This document shows, piece after piece, positions 1-12,335 of a stretch of DNA of 64,000 nucleotides. Location of the stretch: NCBI GenBank assembly GCA_964017185.1, contig OZ024874.1, forward strand, positions 21,560,457 to 21,624,456, written 5' to 3'. Source of the DNA: Rugalucina vietnamica. Lineage: Eukaryota > Mollusca > Bivalvia > Lucinida > Lucinidae. The notes under the pieces are model-generated. The model saw only the letters and a list, made by a program, of their open reading frames with translations, made no database searches and had not been told where the DNA came from. Each line of letters starts with the position of its first letter. Position 1 is the stretch's first letter. Both the position numbers and the translations under genes were made by a program.

Positions 1-570
1 TGAGCCCTATCATCTTTCCTGGTACAGCTGTTTCACATACTCGTAGACAGATACCAATTTTATTTTCATTTACTAAGATAAATCTTCGTCTAGATTGTCA
101 ACGAATATACAAACTAGCTTCTTCATCAAGATAAACAGATGTCAAGTGCACATACAGAGATAAACATTGCGTTAAGACTTCATGAGAGATATAAGAAGAG
201 AGAAGGTATAAATGTATTTATTATATAACTATAAATAGACAGTATATATATTTCAGACAATGCTTTCAGCCCATTGCATATTTTGTCATATTCATTGACC
301 TGGGGTTTTTTCCCATTGAATATATGATACTAAATATAGAACTCTCTGTCATTGGAAATGTACACTGATTGCAGTCAAGCAGTGATGCGGGTGAAGTACA
401 AATGGTGTTTATTACTGTTTAGTTTATTTGAATTTAGACTTAATGTCCCAATGGACATTTTTCAGTCATGCTGGGACTAAATGTGAACTATATGTATTCA
501 CTAGTTCATTTACAGATTAAAATAGTTATTTTAACATTTGTATTAAAAGGGTAATGTAATAAAACAATTG

Positions 571-701
571 TTGACTATTGATTTATTGAATATGATGTGA
601 TATCCAACAGAGAATACCAATATTGACCTCGGCTTCGACTCGGTCAATACTGGTAATCTCTGTTGGATATAACATCATATTCAATGACTCAATAGTCAAT
701 A
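571..701. repeat. Foldback hairpin element P1
   Basis: Imperfect inverted arms of about 60 bp (TTGACTATTG...ATATCCAACAGAGA and its complement) meet at a short TCGGCTTCGA centre. No coding content. It is typical of a small non-autonomous foldback or MITE. Confidence 0.7.
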
Positions 702-1037
702 ATGATATAATATATAGTCCCAGGATAGGGTAGAATAGCCCCTTGGTTCAATTTCTTTTTCAAACTAATATTCCGTCCATTTGCCCATTTCCTGAGATTT
801 TTCTTTTAGTGACATTTTAATAGATTTCTCTATATGTGACCTATGTTGACCTTGCTCAAAATCTGTCAAGGTCATCATAGAGTCATGATTTATATACACA
901 TTGTAGTACTCTAATTTAATTGCTACAAGTCACATTTCTATGCAATAGGTTCAGCAGTGACTGAGAAGAAGAGTTTTTACCATATATGGAAATGGCGGCA
1001 TCTTGGTCATATGACCTGGTTTATTTAAGAAATGAAT

Positions 1038-1170
1038 TTCATTTTTCTGGTGTTTATGGAGCTATGAACCGCAGTGGGTCGCGTGCAAAGTAAATGAACC
1101 CCGAAGGGGTTCATGTAAGCTTTGCTAGCGACCCACTGCGGTTCATGGCTCCATGAACAACAGAAAAATT
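1038..1170. repeat. Foldback hairpin element P2
   Basis: Long inverted arms (from ATTTTTCTGGTGTTTATGGA; GAACCGCAGTGGGTCGC and complement) close at AACCCCGAAGGGGTT. Related GTTCATGG / GAACA fragments continue to about 1440. Confidence 0.7.
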
Positions 1171-2034
1171 AAACTCATTGCTTATATTTACATTCATTTC
1201 TCTATATCGCTTGTTGAAAAATCACCAAAGCGGTCGCATTTACCAGCAAACAGAGAATCTACACACAGTATGTGTTCAAACAGCGGAACGGCGTCGACGT
1301 TTACAACGTCCAATCAGATTGGCGAGATTCATGTTTTTTGACGTCAAGTTTGGATTACGTCACGTCGCGTGACACAATGTTGTTCATGGAAGTATGAACA
1401 CAGATGAACATCTAATGGTTCATCTAAGGAGGTTTTAGAAAAATGTAAATATTTATAAATGCATTGGTTCCCCCTTCGTACATATGCTTCCATTAAAATT
1501 TGACTGTGATTGGCCTAGAGGTTGTAGATAAAACGGTCCTTGAATATTATTGCTATATACATGTTTACTGCACCAGGGTAGGGGCAGACCCACCCCTGGC
1601 ATCAAAATACTTTTCAGAATCTTCAATCTCCAGTTCATTTGTCCATTTCATGCAAGTTATGACCTTCAAATGACATTTTAATAATTTTCCCCATTCAAAT
1701 GCATAGGCGACCTATGTTGACCTTGTGGTAAAATAGGTCAAGGTCATGATTAATATAAACTTTGTAGAACTCTAGGACATGATGCTTCATGCCAAGTTTC
1801 AAAATCATAGGTCATCTGGTTTTGAAGAAGAATATTTTTAAATTTTTTTTGCTATTTATAGCCATGGAGGCCATCTTGGTCATGTGACCTTGACCATTTA
1901 TAAAAACTTTCATTTCCCCTTCCTAACGATGCTCAACATTATTGCTGTTTGCGAAATAGCGCCCCCATGTGTCAAAATCAAAGACAAACCCCAGATGTTT
2001 CAACACCAGGCTTCAAAGTCTATTGTTACTGATT

Positions 2035-2345
2035 GTTAACTTTGTGTTACTGATCGTTCCAAGGCGATACTTCTGTGGTGGTTCTTTTTGTTTTATGTCT
2101 TGGTGTTTAAATTTTTTTTGTGCTGTTGGCGCCTTATGTATGTTTTCATATTTTTAATTAAGTTAAGGTAACTGAGTGGCCACCTATTGGGAAAATAGCT
2201 GCTCATTCGGCTTACGATATGTTTCATGGTATAAGTGCCTGATTGTTAGTTTGGTTTTTTCCCACCTCGGTTTTTGGAGTGGGAATCTCTTTCTGATTGC
2301 GCCTTTTCCTGATCTTTGCCTACTTGTACCTTTCTATGTAAAAAG
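2035..2345 (-). repeat. A-family repeat
   Basis: Nearly full A core in reverse. On the + strand it runs from GTTACTGATCGTTCCAAGGC through GCTGCTCATTCGGCTTACG to CTTTGCCTACTTGTACC. No open frame is conserved between A copies. Confidence 0.8.
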
Positions 2346-3582
2346 TGAACTGAGTCGTATAAAGTGAACTGAGTTAACTTCAAGACAGTGACACAGGATT
2401 AGCCAATAATAGTTTACTGAAGCTGGTAGATAAACCTACGTCCCGCCCATGTAATTTGTGTGACAACTGGTCAGTTGAATTGAATTGGAGTAAAATCAAT
2501 AAAACATTTGCATGCTTCAAAATATTTTGTCCTCCAATTTCATGAACTATATTGAAATAAATTCAGCCAATGATAAGACAATACAATATAATTAGTGGTC
2601 AGGTAGTTCTTCCTTCAGTGGTGGCAGGTGGGCGGAGCTAAACTTGTCCTATGTAAATGGCCATTTGGATAAATTCTTTGTACTGAAAATGAACTGTTAT
2701 AGTGTAACTGCTATTTTGGGAACATCAAATTCTTTGATCTTATGGTGAGACATCATACAGGTGTTATGTCGGAAAACCACAAAAGGGGCTCGGATATCGC
2801 AAACAGCCATAAGTCTGGCTTTGATTGGCAAAGCGGTTCCGGATAAGAAGATGTTTGAATATTATGATCATATACATGTATATAGCCCCGGGACAGGGGG
2901 TGACAACCCCAGTGGATACTTTTTTCATAAACATAAATCTATTGTCCATTATCACACCCCAACAAGTTCCCCCCATTAAATTACATTTTACTAATTTTCC
3001 CCATCCAAATGCATTGGCGACCTAATTTGATCTTGCCGTAAAATAGATCAAGGTCATCCCATTGTCATGCTTTATATGTACTTTGTAGATCTCAACTGCT
3101 TGATACTTCATGCCGAGTTTCAAAATCACAGACCTTCTGGTTCTGGAGGAGAAGATTTCATTTTAAAGATTTTTGCTATTTATAGCCATGTAGGCCATCT
3201 TGGTCATGTGACCATGACCATTTATACAAACTTTCATTTCCCCTTCCTAATTATGCTCCACATGAAGTTTGACTTTGATTGGCCAAGCGGTTTCAGATAT
3301 GATGTTTAAATATTATGGTCATATACATGTATATAGCCCCGGGGCAGGGAAGACAACCCCAGGGGATTTTTGTTTTCATAAACATAAATGTTTTGTCCAT
3401 TTGCATACTCAGTCCTAGCAATTTTCCCCCATTTAAATAAATTAAACTAATTTTCCCCATTCAAATAGGTCAAGGTCATCATAGGGTCATGATTCATACA
3501 AACTTTACAGAACTCCATTGCCTGATGCTTCATGCCAAGTTTCAAAATCATAGGAATTCTGGTTCTGGAGAAGATAAGAAAA

Positions 3583-3842
3583 ATGTACAAGTAGGCAAAG
3601 ATCAAGAAAAGGCGCAATCAGAAAAAGATTCCCATACCAAAAACCGAGGTGGGAAAAACCAAACTAACAATCAGGTACTTATACCATGAAAACATATCGT
3701 AAGCCGAATGAACAACTATTTTCCCAATAGGTGGCCACTCACTTACCTAAACTAACTAGAAATATGAAAACATACATACGGCGCCAACAGCACAAACATT
3801 TTAAACACCAAGACATAAAACAAAAAGAACCACCACAGAAGA
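3583..3842 (+). repeat. A-family repeat
   Basis: A core from GTACAAGTAGGCAAAGATCA to AGAACCACCACAGAAG, inserted in the D1 element. D1 sequence resumes at 3845. Confidence 0.8.
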
Positions 3843-4002
3843 TTGTTTTAGGCTTTTGCTATTTATAGCCACGGCGGCCATCTTAGTCATGTGATCTGTA
3901 TCATTTTATATAAATTTTGATTCGTTCTTCCTAAGAATGCTCACTGTGAAGTTTGGTTTTGATTGGCCCAGGGGTTTAGGAGAAGATTTTTGGACATTGT
4001 GA

Positions 4003-4033
<31 letters not shown>

Positions 4034-4096
4034 ACGATGGAGCATGGGTATACTATAAACTCACCTTGTGAGCCTAACGGCTCAAGTAAGCTTAAA

Positions 4097-4200
4097 ATGC
4101 ACATAAAAAGACCATCTTGATTTGACTCCATTGGTATTTGTATTGAGACATCGACAATTACAGAAGTATATACATTGAATGTCATTTCATGTGTATATAG
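4097..4200. repeat. Low-copy repeat K
   Basis: AAAATGCACATAAAAAGACC and the following 90 bp recur with substitutions at 20345-20440. The bases from 4200 to 4555 show nothing recognisable. Confidence 0.4.
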
Positions 4201-4554
4201 CTTTTAAACTGTATATACTTGAAATTTGTAACTCTTATTGTCTCTCGCAATTCTTTTAGAATGGCAGTCGTATATGTATATGTGAGTTTTATATGTAAGA
4301 TATGTTTTAATGTATACACTGGTAAGACACAAATAAACGATACTAATTACTTGACTTGAATGTAACAAGCGCAAAGGTAACGGTTCCGAAAGTTTAGTCA
4401 ACATATTAATTATTATCACGCAGTCCAATCAATAAGTGGCCGGCGTAATGGAGGGGTCGGTTTTAAGCGTACTTCCGGGTAGGTGGGATGAAAATATTGT
4501 GTAAACAAACCATGGATAAATGAATCTTCCAGGTAAGATCAGTGTTTTGAGATC

Positions 4555-5470
4555 AGCGAGGATATTCTGAGAAATCAATGTTCACTGCTCTTAAAGGTTC
4601 TCAGTTTAAATTTTTATTTGCTATTACTGCTGCTGGTGTTGTGCCGTGTGGCGGCCCTAAAAAGTCTCCCCGTACATCATCCATAGTGCAGGTTATATTT
4701 TCTTTTTGGTCCTTTGAGATCAGCGAAGATATTCTGAGTACTCAGAAATTTATCATCGGTTAAGATTCATTTTCTAGCCAATGTTTAATATATTTGGCCC
4801 CATTTAGATAACACTAGTCTTTGTATCGACTACCCTGTTGAAAGTTGCAAAATTTCAGTAATTCTCTTTGGCTCCATGTTACCAAGTCTAAAGGGTCACT
4901 GACGAGACTTCAATAGTCGAAATCGCGGTATGGCCCATCACCTTTCTCATTAATGTGTTCACTGCTCTTAAAGGATCTCAGTTTAAATTTTTATTTGCAA
5001 TTACTGCTGCTGGTGTTGTGCCGTGTGGCGGCCCTAAAAAGTCTCTACGTACATCATCCATAGTTCAGGTTATATTTTCTTTTTGGTCATTTGTGATCAG
5101 CGAGGATATTCTGAGAAATCAGAAATGTATTATCGGTTTTATCCCATTTAGATAATACTAGTCTTTGTATCGACTACCCTGTATAAAGTTGTAAAATTTC
5201 AGTAATTCTCTTTGGCTCCATGTTGCCAAATCTAAAGGGTCACTGACGAGACTTTAATAGTCGAAACCGCGGTATGGCCCATTCCCTTTCTCATCAATGT
5301 GTTCACTGCTCTTAAAGGATCTCAGTTTACGAAATTTTAAATTTTAATTTGCTATTACTGCTGCCGTGTGGCGGCCCTAAAAAAATCCCCGTACATCATC
5401 CATAGTGCAGGTTATATTTTCTCATCAATGTGTTCACTGCTCTTAAAGGATCTCAATTTAAATTTTCATT
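4555..5470 (+). repeat. C-family cassette, about 3 head-to-tail units
   Basis: Units start near GTTCACTGCTCTTAAAGG at 4578, 4955 and 5299, with a partial one at 5427. Full units of about 350-375 bp contain TGTGCCGTGTGGCGGCCC, GATCAGCGAGGATATTCTGA and GTCTTTGTATCGACTACCCT. The later units are truncated. Short frames inside are repeated with the DNA and are not genes. Confidence 0.75.
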
Positions 5471-6488
5471 TACTCATTTCTCTGTAGATAGTTGTTGTAT
5501 ATGTGTATGCGCAGTATAAAGTACATCACATAAGGTTTAAACTGATATGAAAATAACCTTGCAACACTTCGTAGAAACAGCGTGATTGATGCGCCAAAAT
5601 TTCAAGCGAAGCTTTGTGCCTTACCTGTTCTGTCATGCGACATCATAAAATGACAAGTTTCGAGCAATTCCATCTAACCTTTACAAATTTTGATGATGTC
5701 TGACCTTCACAGTAACCGAATAATGATCTATACTATCCTAAATCAAGATGTGATGCCACATGGCCGATTTTTTCGGGTATACATAGTTTCTTCAACGGTG
5801 GCGTCTGTAATAGGTACCTTTCTTCCGGAGGGGATGAATATTTTAAAATCTTCAATGAAGCTGTATAAAGCCCACAAAATACAAAATACGTTTTACGTTT
5901 GTGCTACCGTAATGCACAATACTTTTACGAAGGGTACATACGCTGCTGACCAGAAAGAAAACGACCGACCGAAATGCAATATATCTAAATGGAGTTTCTT
6001 TTTACATATTTCATTCTTGCAGGTGGAGAAAGTGGTTGAAATGATTTAGCCAGCATCACGGTTTGCTTATATCTTATTCGTTTTTAATTAATATTTTACT
6101 TTAGTATACGTTGGCCCATAGATAATTTTCTTCAAATCGGTGTGATACTGGCTTTGTCATTTGTTATTTTTGCTATAGCCAGGAACCTGACAAATTATCA
6201 ATCATAAAATAACCATTTCCCTTTTCATTTACATTTACTATAAGCAGATACTATATATATACTATTTTCAGATACTATATATATACTATTTTATTAAGCA
6301 GATACATATACTATTTTCATAAAAAATATATTTATATCATCATAATGAACACCTCTTGTTTTAACACCTGTATACCAAATTTATTGTCTGAACATTTTGC
6401 TCAACGCCAGAAATCTTCATATACACCCTTTTTAAGTGATTGACGTAAATTGTCACGTGATCAATTTCAAAGCAACAGTCAAGCTATC

Positions 6489-6770
6489 AGGAAAACATGT
6501 TCATGAAATGTATACCCCCTTGAACCCAAATTTTATATAGTAAAATTGATTTACAGGGGTATACATATTTTCTTATATTTGATCTATAACATACAGCTAT
6601 AGATTGATGGCACTCGTTAGAACCGCCTCGGCGAATCGGTTCTAACTTGTACCCACAATCAAAATTTTAGAAAATATATTATAAATGTCATTTTTTCTAC
6701 TGATTTTGTTTTCAAGTTTTACACCTGAAATTTTTTTTTGCATGGGCAAGTTTTCGTCATGATATGCTTT
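6489..6770 (+). mobile_element. H-family foldback element
   Basis: It starts ATCAGGAAAACATGTTCATG, has a TATACCCCC...GGGGTATAC inverted pair, a decayed hairpin centre (GAACCGCCTCGGCGAATCGG) and ends near GGGCAAGTTTTCGTCATG. It is the most diverged of the four H copies. Confidence 0.65.
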
Positions 6771-6785
6771 GAGCCTTTGAATGTG

Positions 6786-6900
6786 AAAACCAACAATTTT
6801 GTTTCCGATCAGGTCCGACAAAAACCGACCTATACAGTCACACAATCAGGCTAGAGATTTAAATATCGGATTTAACAAGAAGATGGATTGTAGTATTGCC
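6786..6900. repeat. G-family fragment
   Basis: GAAAACCAACAATTTTGTTTCC and CAGTCACACAATCAGGCTAG match one arm of the G foldback element. The hairpin centre and the other arm are missing. Confidence 0.55.
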
Positions 6901-7904
6901 CCCACCCCCACCCCCGCCAAAAATAATATAATCGAATTTAAACGAACGCAAATGCCACTTTTCCGAAATATGACAAATTGCTACCAGATGTTCTCATTTC
7001 ATTGTTTCCCGTCGCTGTTTCGTAATACATTCGAACCTCCCACGGTAGAAGAACGAGATACCGATGCGGAGTAGCATCCAGGAATCAGTGGTTTCGTCCC
7101 GACATGACTGAAAAAGCTGTTGACTTGGTTGAAAACTCATAGCCAAATCAAAATAACATTCATGAAACAAGAAAAATTATCGACGATGGCCTCCTCCGTA
7201 AATGTATGCTTATACTCTACCCCTCCGTCTAATTAGACGAGGTAATTGATTTATATCAACATATTTTCAAAAGTGTGGGGCTTTAAACAAAAATTATTAA
7301 TTTAAAGTATACAATACGTAGACCAAATAGCACTTACCTCTTCACAAGTGATTGCAAAATACAGGAAATCAATTTGGCCAAAATAAGGAAGTAGTCTGAT
7401 TTCGACCCCACAATTTCCACGGGATAATTATACTGGCGCATATTTGCGTGCTGCACGAGGCATGACTACGACATAATTTTATACCAGAACGTGAAGTGTG
7501 ATATAACCCTTTGTATGCGCTATATCGTTTGGATCAAAAATAGCAGAGATGGGGTTTTAAATCGACATTTTTGTCGTAAAAATGTAAGTACCGTTTATAA
7601 AATGGTTGTATTCTATTCCCACCCGTCTATTATCGAACTATAGATTGGACTGCGTGTTAAGTGTAAAAGGCCCTTTTGAGAAAATTGGGTGGTTTTAGGC
7701 AATACTGGAATAGCTTACAATATTCCAAACTTTAAATAGTACTATATACTAATTATGTAAATGGATGTTTTTAGAATAAATTGACAAGCAGTCATTTCGC
7801 TATCGAATTAGAAATAGCTCGTTAAACTTGTTTTATTCATTTAAGCCACGTGAATTTAATGCTGATAATTATTGTTTGAGCAAATTTCTGTGTACCTTAG
7901 AAAG

Positions 7905-8290
7905 AGGTACAAGTAGGCAATGATCAGGAAATGGCGCAATCAGAAAGAAATTCCCACTCCACAAGCCGAGGGGTGGGAAAAACTAAAATGACACTTAGGC
8001 ACTTATACAAAGAAAACATCGTAATCCTAGTGAGCAGCTATTCCTCAATAGGCTTCCACTCAGTTACCTGAACTGAACAAAAAATATGAAAACGTACATA
8101 CTGCTCAAACAGCACAAAAATTTGACTCCAAAACATAAAACAATTAAACCACAGCAGAAGTATCGCTTGGAACGATCAGTAGTATAAAATCACTGGGGAT
8201 GATTAAACCGGTTTTACAGGACCCTAACCTCACCCTTATCTTCTGCAGTGGTTCACAACATTTAGTTAGTTGTTCGGCCCTCGTGGTGAA
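7905..8290 (+). repeat. A-family repeat, long form
   Basis: A core (GTACAAGTAGGCAATGATCA) plus the distal part AACCGGTTTTACAGG...CTGCAGTGGTTCACAACATT, followed directly by L. Confidence 0.78.
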
Positions 8291-8645
8291 TCTCTAACTA
8301 GTCAATGAATCATCATGGACAAACGAATAAATCATGATAACCACCCTGATGAATCAAAAACGCGACAGATTCAGTAAGCTGCCAAACGATAGAGATCTCC
8401 AGGCGCCGAATAACTTACTGAAACCCGGAGCAAAAGAAAAACACCAGTTGAACCAAGCAACAGACAAGAAGCTCCGACCTGAACCAACTAAAATGAATAG
8501 CTTTATGTCGGGGCCATCATAGAGTCTGACACCCACCGGCGTGCAATTAAAGAAGGCAGCATAGTGATCAACCATGATTGGGTTAAAAACTAAGCATGCA
8601 GACTGTCGCACAACATTCAAGTTATAACCTATACGTCTGTAACGT
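8290..8645 (+). repeat. L repeat, extension of A
   Basis: About 355 bp (from AATCTCTAACTAGTCAATGA to AAGTTATAACCTAT) recur in inverted orientation at 20745-21125. Both copies stay attached to the distal end of an A repeat, so A plus L is probably the fuller element. Open frames here are not conserved. Confidence 0.7.
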
Positions 8646-9397
8646 GTTATGATTTTTTTCTGAACTGAAGAGAAAAATCGTTCCGTCCTATAAGTTTCTT
8701 AAATTTGTAAACCAAGTCACCATAAAATTCTGGTTCCGAAAGGCTCTCACGAAAAAGCCTTTTTAGCCCAACATTAAGGAAATCAACTCATAGTGTCTAC
8801 GATAAAATTTAGAAAATGTTTTTCGAAGTTTATGACTGCCCTGCAGGAGAAGTTTAGCTGTTATTAAACATTTATTTCGCGCGTTGAAGTCCGCTACATG
8901 ATTGCAGACTCTAGCAAACCTAATAAGTTGCTAAATGTATACACCATACGAAGCACGGCTCGGAACGCCACCATCCAAAAACGGTAAATTTACTATATCA
9001 AAATCAAATCATCGCGTTTATCATAAATTTTAGAAAAAAAATCCATTTGTAATAGAAAGATGTAAATCCAAAAAGGGGGCTTCGGTATCTGTGGTGTTGG
9101 CTTTATTCAACTGTAGTTCAAGTAGATAAATTTGATTGACCATGCCTTCAAAATAAGGATTGTCAATGTTCAAAGGGTCATAGAGGTACCTAGAAGTCGA
9201 ATTAAAGGCCTCGATAACACCAGCTTGCTTATCGCATTATTCCTGTTTTTTTCTGACAATGTTTATTTTGATGATTTTATACTGCATTATTCCTCCGAAT
9301 TAGGGTTTTAAATTAACAAGTTGTTTTCCAGGAATGAGCTACATATATATATGTATTAACAGTTGATGTGGAGTCGAAGATCGTGCTTTTGTAAACA

Positions 9398-10466
9398 ATG
9401 AACCAGTGCAGGTACCAAATTCCAACAGTATCCTGCCTCGCCTTACTAATCTACTGCACGTACACACACTATTTCTTAGAAGCGGGCGTTAAACAGGTTA
9501 AAGCCGTGGGTAAAATGCGTGAGGATTATATTGCCCAAGACGAGTCAGCTGTTTCACACAAGCGAGATGACCCCAAGACATTAAACAGGGACGAAACAGA
9601 ACAAATTCTAAGAGATTCTATTGAAGGTTTTCATTCAAACAACTTCATAAATCCACCAAATGAAGTATGTAAGAAACGACCACCATCGGCTATAGTCATC
9701 GGCGTTAAAAAGTGTGGTACCAGGGAACTAATGGATTTTATGCATCTCCATCCACATATTCAGATCTGGCATCGAAAGACCTATGAAATGAATTATTTTG
9801 CTGAGCCCCAAATTAAGGGAATAGGATGGTTAACTGAACAGATGCCTTGCCTTGCCTTGCAGTTTCTCTAATCAAATGACTATTATTAAAGATTCAGGAT
9901 ACTTCCATACAACCGACGTGGACGTTCCGGGGAGAATTCGAACGTTTAATTCGAGCATCAAACTCACCCTTATACTAAGAGAACCAATTGCACGCTCCTA
10001 TTCAGCGTATACTTTTAGTAAAACCCAAGGACGCGGGTACGCACAACGATTTGACGAGTTGGTAATAAATGCTATAAGGAATGAAAAGCAGAAAAGGCCT
10101 ACATTATTAAACATGTCTATTTATGATGAAAGCATGGAACGTTGGCTTAAAGTCTTTAATCTCAGTCACTTTCTGATCCTAGAGCAGAACGAGTTCAAAC
10201 AAGATCCCTTATCAATCTTAGTAAAAGTTGAAGGGTTTCTAGGTTTAGGACATTACATAAAACCCGATATGTTCGTATATAACGCTGAGACAGGATTCCA
10301 TTGTATCAGGTCTAGACTTACCACCACCGGGATGGCCTGCTACGCAAGCGACAGAGGGAGGCATCAAGAACCAATATCAATGGAAGTGAGGTCTAAGTTA
10401 ACGAAATTTTTCAAACCGAAGAATGAGAGATTCTTTAGAATGATCGGAAAATCGTTTGATTGGTGA
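9398..10466 (+). pseudogene. HS3ST-like sulfotransferase, frameshifted paralogue
   Basis: This copy is closely similar to the gene at 22200-23309 from start to stop, including KKCGTREL, YEMNYF, REPIARSYSAYT and the FDW end. It also lacks about 19 codons of the stem region after the membrane segment. At about 9843-9862 a pentamer CTTGC occurs three times in tandem where the intact copy has it once. The extra 10 bp shift the frame and a TAA follows at 9869-9871. The downstream part stays open to 10466. It is the only disabling lesion I found, so inactivation is recent, or this is a polymorphic or assembly-level defect. Confidence 0.85.
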
Positions 10467-10651
10467 CAAACTTCAAAACGTTGATACTTTGTGAACTTCA
10501 AACATTTCACGAGGTACCTTAACCAATATTTGACGAATGGATTTCCCATCAATATCATAAGGGTGAGTCCACTTCCATTTGTAGGGGTTTCAGGAGTGAT
10601 TTTTTAAATCAGTTTATTCAATTTTTCGACGAAGATTCTCTAAGCAAAAAG

Positions 10652-10702
10652 AATAGCCCTAGATGGGACGCCGCGTTCTGCGGCGTCACATCTGGGGCTA
10701 TT
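10652..10702 (+). other. Hairpin downstream of sulfotransferase pseudogene
   Basis: Two 23-nt arms with two mismatches flank a GTTCT loop; the inner stem contains GACGCCGC and GCGGCGTC. The paralogous position in copy 2 (about 23500-23545) keeps the inner stem, with C changed to T opposite G, which still pairs in RNA. It may be a 3' UTR structure or a small foldback insertion older than the duplication. Confidence 0.5.
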
Positions 10703-10909
10703 CTGTTTGCCTATGTTCCATAAAAGGGACGCCAGGCTTAAATGAGTTTAAATCCCCAGAATATTTAACCACTTCCGGAACTAATAGTAAACATGAACAT
10801 GAAAATGACTATCCATATCAGCATTTAAGTTATCGATACATACTTTTTATTATTCTCACTTTGATTGGCTTTGTTTCCGACACTGTCTCAGATAAATGCA
10901 CATCTTTTC

Positions 10910-10915
10910 AATAAA
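10910..10915 (+). terminator. AATAAA poly-A signal candidate, pseudogene copy
   Basis: AATAAA lies about 440 bp after the stop codon of the broken copy. The same position in the intact copy reads AATAAG (23752-23757), so that gene probably uses a later signal. Confidence 0.35.
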
Positions 10916-10920
10916 GAGAG

Positions 10921-11290
10921 TAAAAGTAGGCAATGATCAGGAAAGGGAGCAATCAGAAAGAAATTCCCATTCCAGAATCCGTAGTGGGAAAAGTTAACAA
11001 TGAGGTACTTATACTACGAAAACATATAGTAAGCCGAATGGACAGCTATTTTCCCAAAAGCTGGCCACTCAGTTACCCAAACATTACCAAAAAATATGAA
11101 TAAAACATAAGGTGATAACAACACAACAGACATAAGACAATAAGAACCACCACGGAACGATCAGTAATATAAAATTACGGGCGGGCATAAATCCATTTTA
11201 CATGGCCATAACCTCACCCTCAGCGTCTGCAGTGGTTCACAACATTTAGATAGTTGTTCGGTCCTCGTGGTGATTCTCTTACTAGCCAAT
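10921..11290 (+). repeat. A-family repeat within duplication copy 1
   Basis: From GTAGGCAATGATCAGGAAAG to CTTACTAGCCAATAG. In copy 2 the orthologous A is split by an H::D nest (24114-24262 and 26620-26715). Confidence 0.78.
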
Positions 11291-12004
11291 AGTTAAATAT
11301 TATAGCACAATTTGAAATATTACGGCACGATGTGTAACAAGAATCAACCATCTGTGTGTTGAATTCACATTTCTTAATTCTATCTAAGAAAAAAGAGTAT
11401 ATCACCGAACCATTAGAATAGTTCTCCACAACAACATTCTTTTAGTCAACGTATGTTGTTACAATCTTTGTCATTTATTACTTGTTTACTTATTTGCATA
11501 TATTGAATCACTCAAAAATTACATCGTTTTGTATAGTTCGCTTCGATCTAAGGCTTTAATTTGGAATCATGCTTCTGTCTTCATTTAGTTTTGAAAAGCG
11601 GGAGCATGGTGTGTATTTGTTTTTATCTTCTAAGATAAATTCGAAACGTGTCAAAGAGACAATAATCCCGATGACTTACCAACGAAGTATTCAGTATGAA
11701 ATATAATAATTACTCTAGATCAAAAGATCCTGGGTATGTGTACCACTGACGCCATGTTCGTTCTTCATCGAGACAAAACTCCACACAATACTGCTTTACG
11801 TACTGAAAACAACGGTTCTTATTAACGAATCTGGATATGGGTTCCCTTTCTTAAGGATACGATCACCTAATATGAACGGGTCATGTATCATTTTGTCTCC
11901 TATAAAATATGCAAAGTTGCGATGATATATAAATGTGCAAGTGATTCATGATCAATTTGCCGATTTAACGTATCACTCCACTGCTAAGTTCATAATAATT
12001 ATTA

Positions 12005-12335
12005 TGATTAGGAAATGGCGCAATAAGAAAGAACTTCCCACTCCAAAAACCGAGGTGGGAAAAGACTAAATTAACAATCAATTACTTATACTAAGAAAAC
12101 ATATCGTAAGCAGAGTGAGCAGCTATTTCCCAATAGGCTGCCACTCGGTTGAACAAACTTAACTAAAATATTAAAACATACATAAGGTGCAAACAGCACA
12201 AAGATTCAATGCCAAAACATAAAATAATTAGAACCACTACAGAATTATCGCCTTGGAACGATCAATAATATAAAATTACTGGGGGATTAAACTAGTTTTA
12301 CAAGCGCCTAACCGCACCCTCAGCTACTGCAGTGG
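12005..12335 (+). repeat. A-family repeat within duplication copy 1
   Basis: From TTAGGAAATGGCGCAATAAG to CAGCTACTGCAGTGG. Its counterpart is at 29228-29563. Confidence 0.78.

Larger units (their letters stand above)
715..4095 (-). mobile_element. D1: composite D-family element, interrupted
   Basis: Several diverged units share the D core vocabulary (CTTGGCCAATCAAAGCC-type, GGTCATGTGACC, AAGATGGCCGCC, TCAAGGTCA). The characteristic D terminus, read on the minus strand, lies at 4040-4095: palindromic TCACCTTGTGAGCC...GGCTCA next to a (GAC)n tract at 4003-4032. It is split by a foldback (1038-1170) and two A repeats. Confidence 0.65.

Noticed and set aside
1153-1372. Two overlapping ORFs of 62-64 codons
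   Set aside because: They lie in the flank of foldback P2 and differ in frame with no protein character.
5690-6049. 119-codon ORF (plus strand)
   Set aside because: No domain, splice context or homology that I recognise; length is expected by chance in 64 kb.
9843-9866. CCTTGCCTTGCCTTGCAG as a splice acceptor that would rescue the broken sulfotransferase
   Set aside because: It looks pyrimidine-rich and ends in CAG, but no donor is placed to restore frame and the intact paralogue is intronless here; slippage is simpler.
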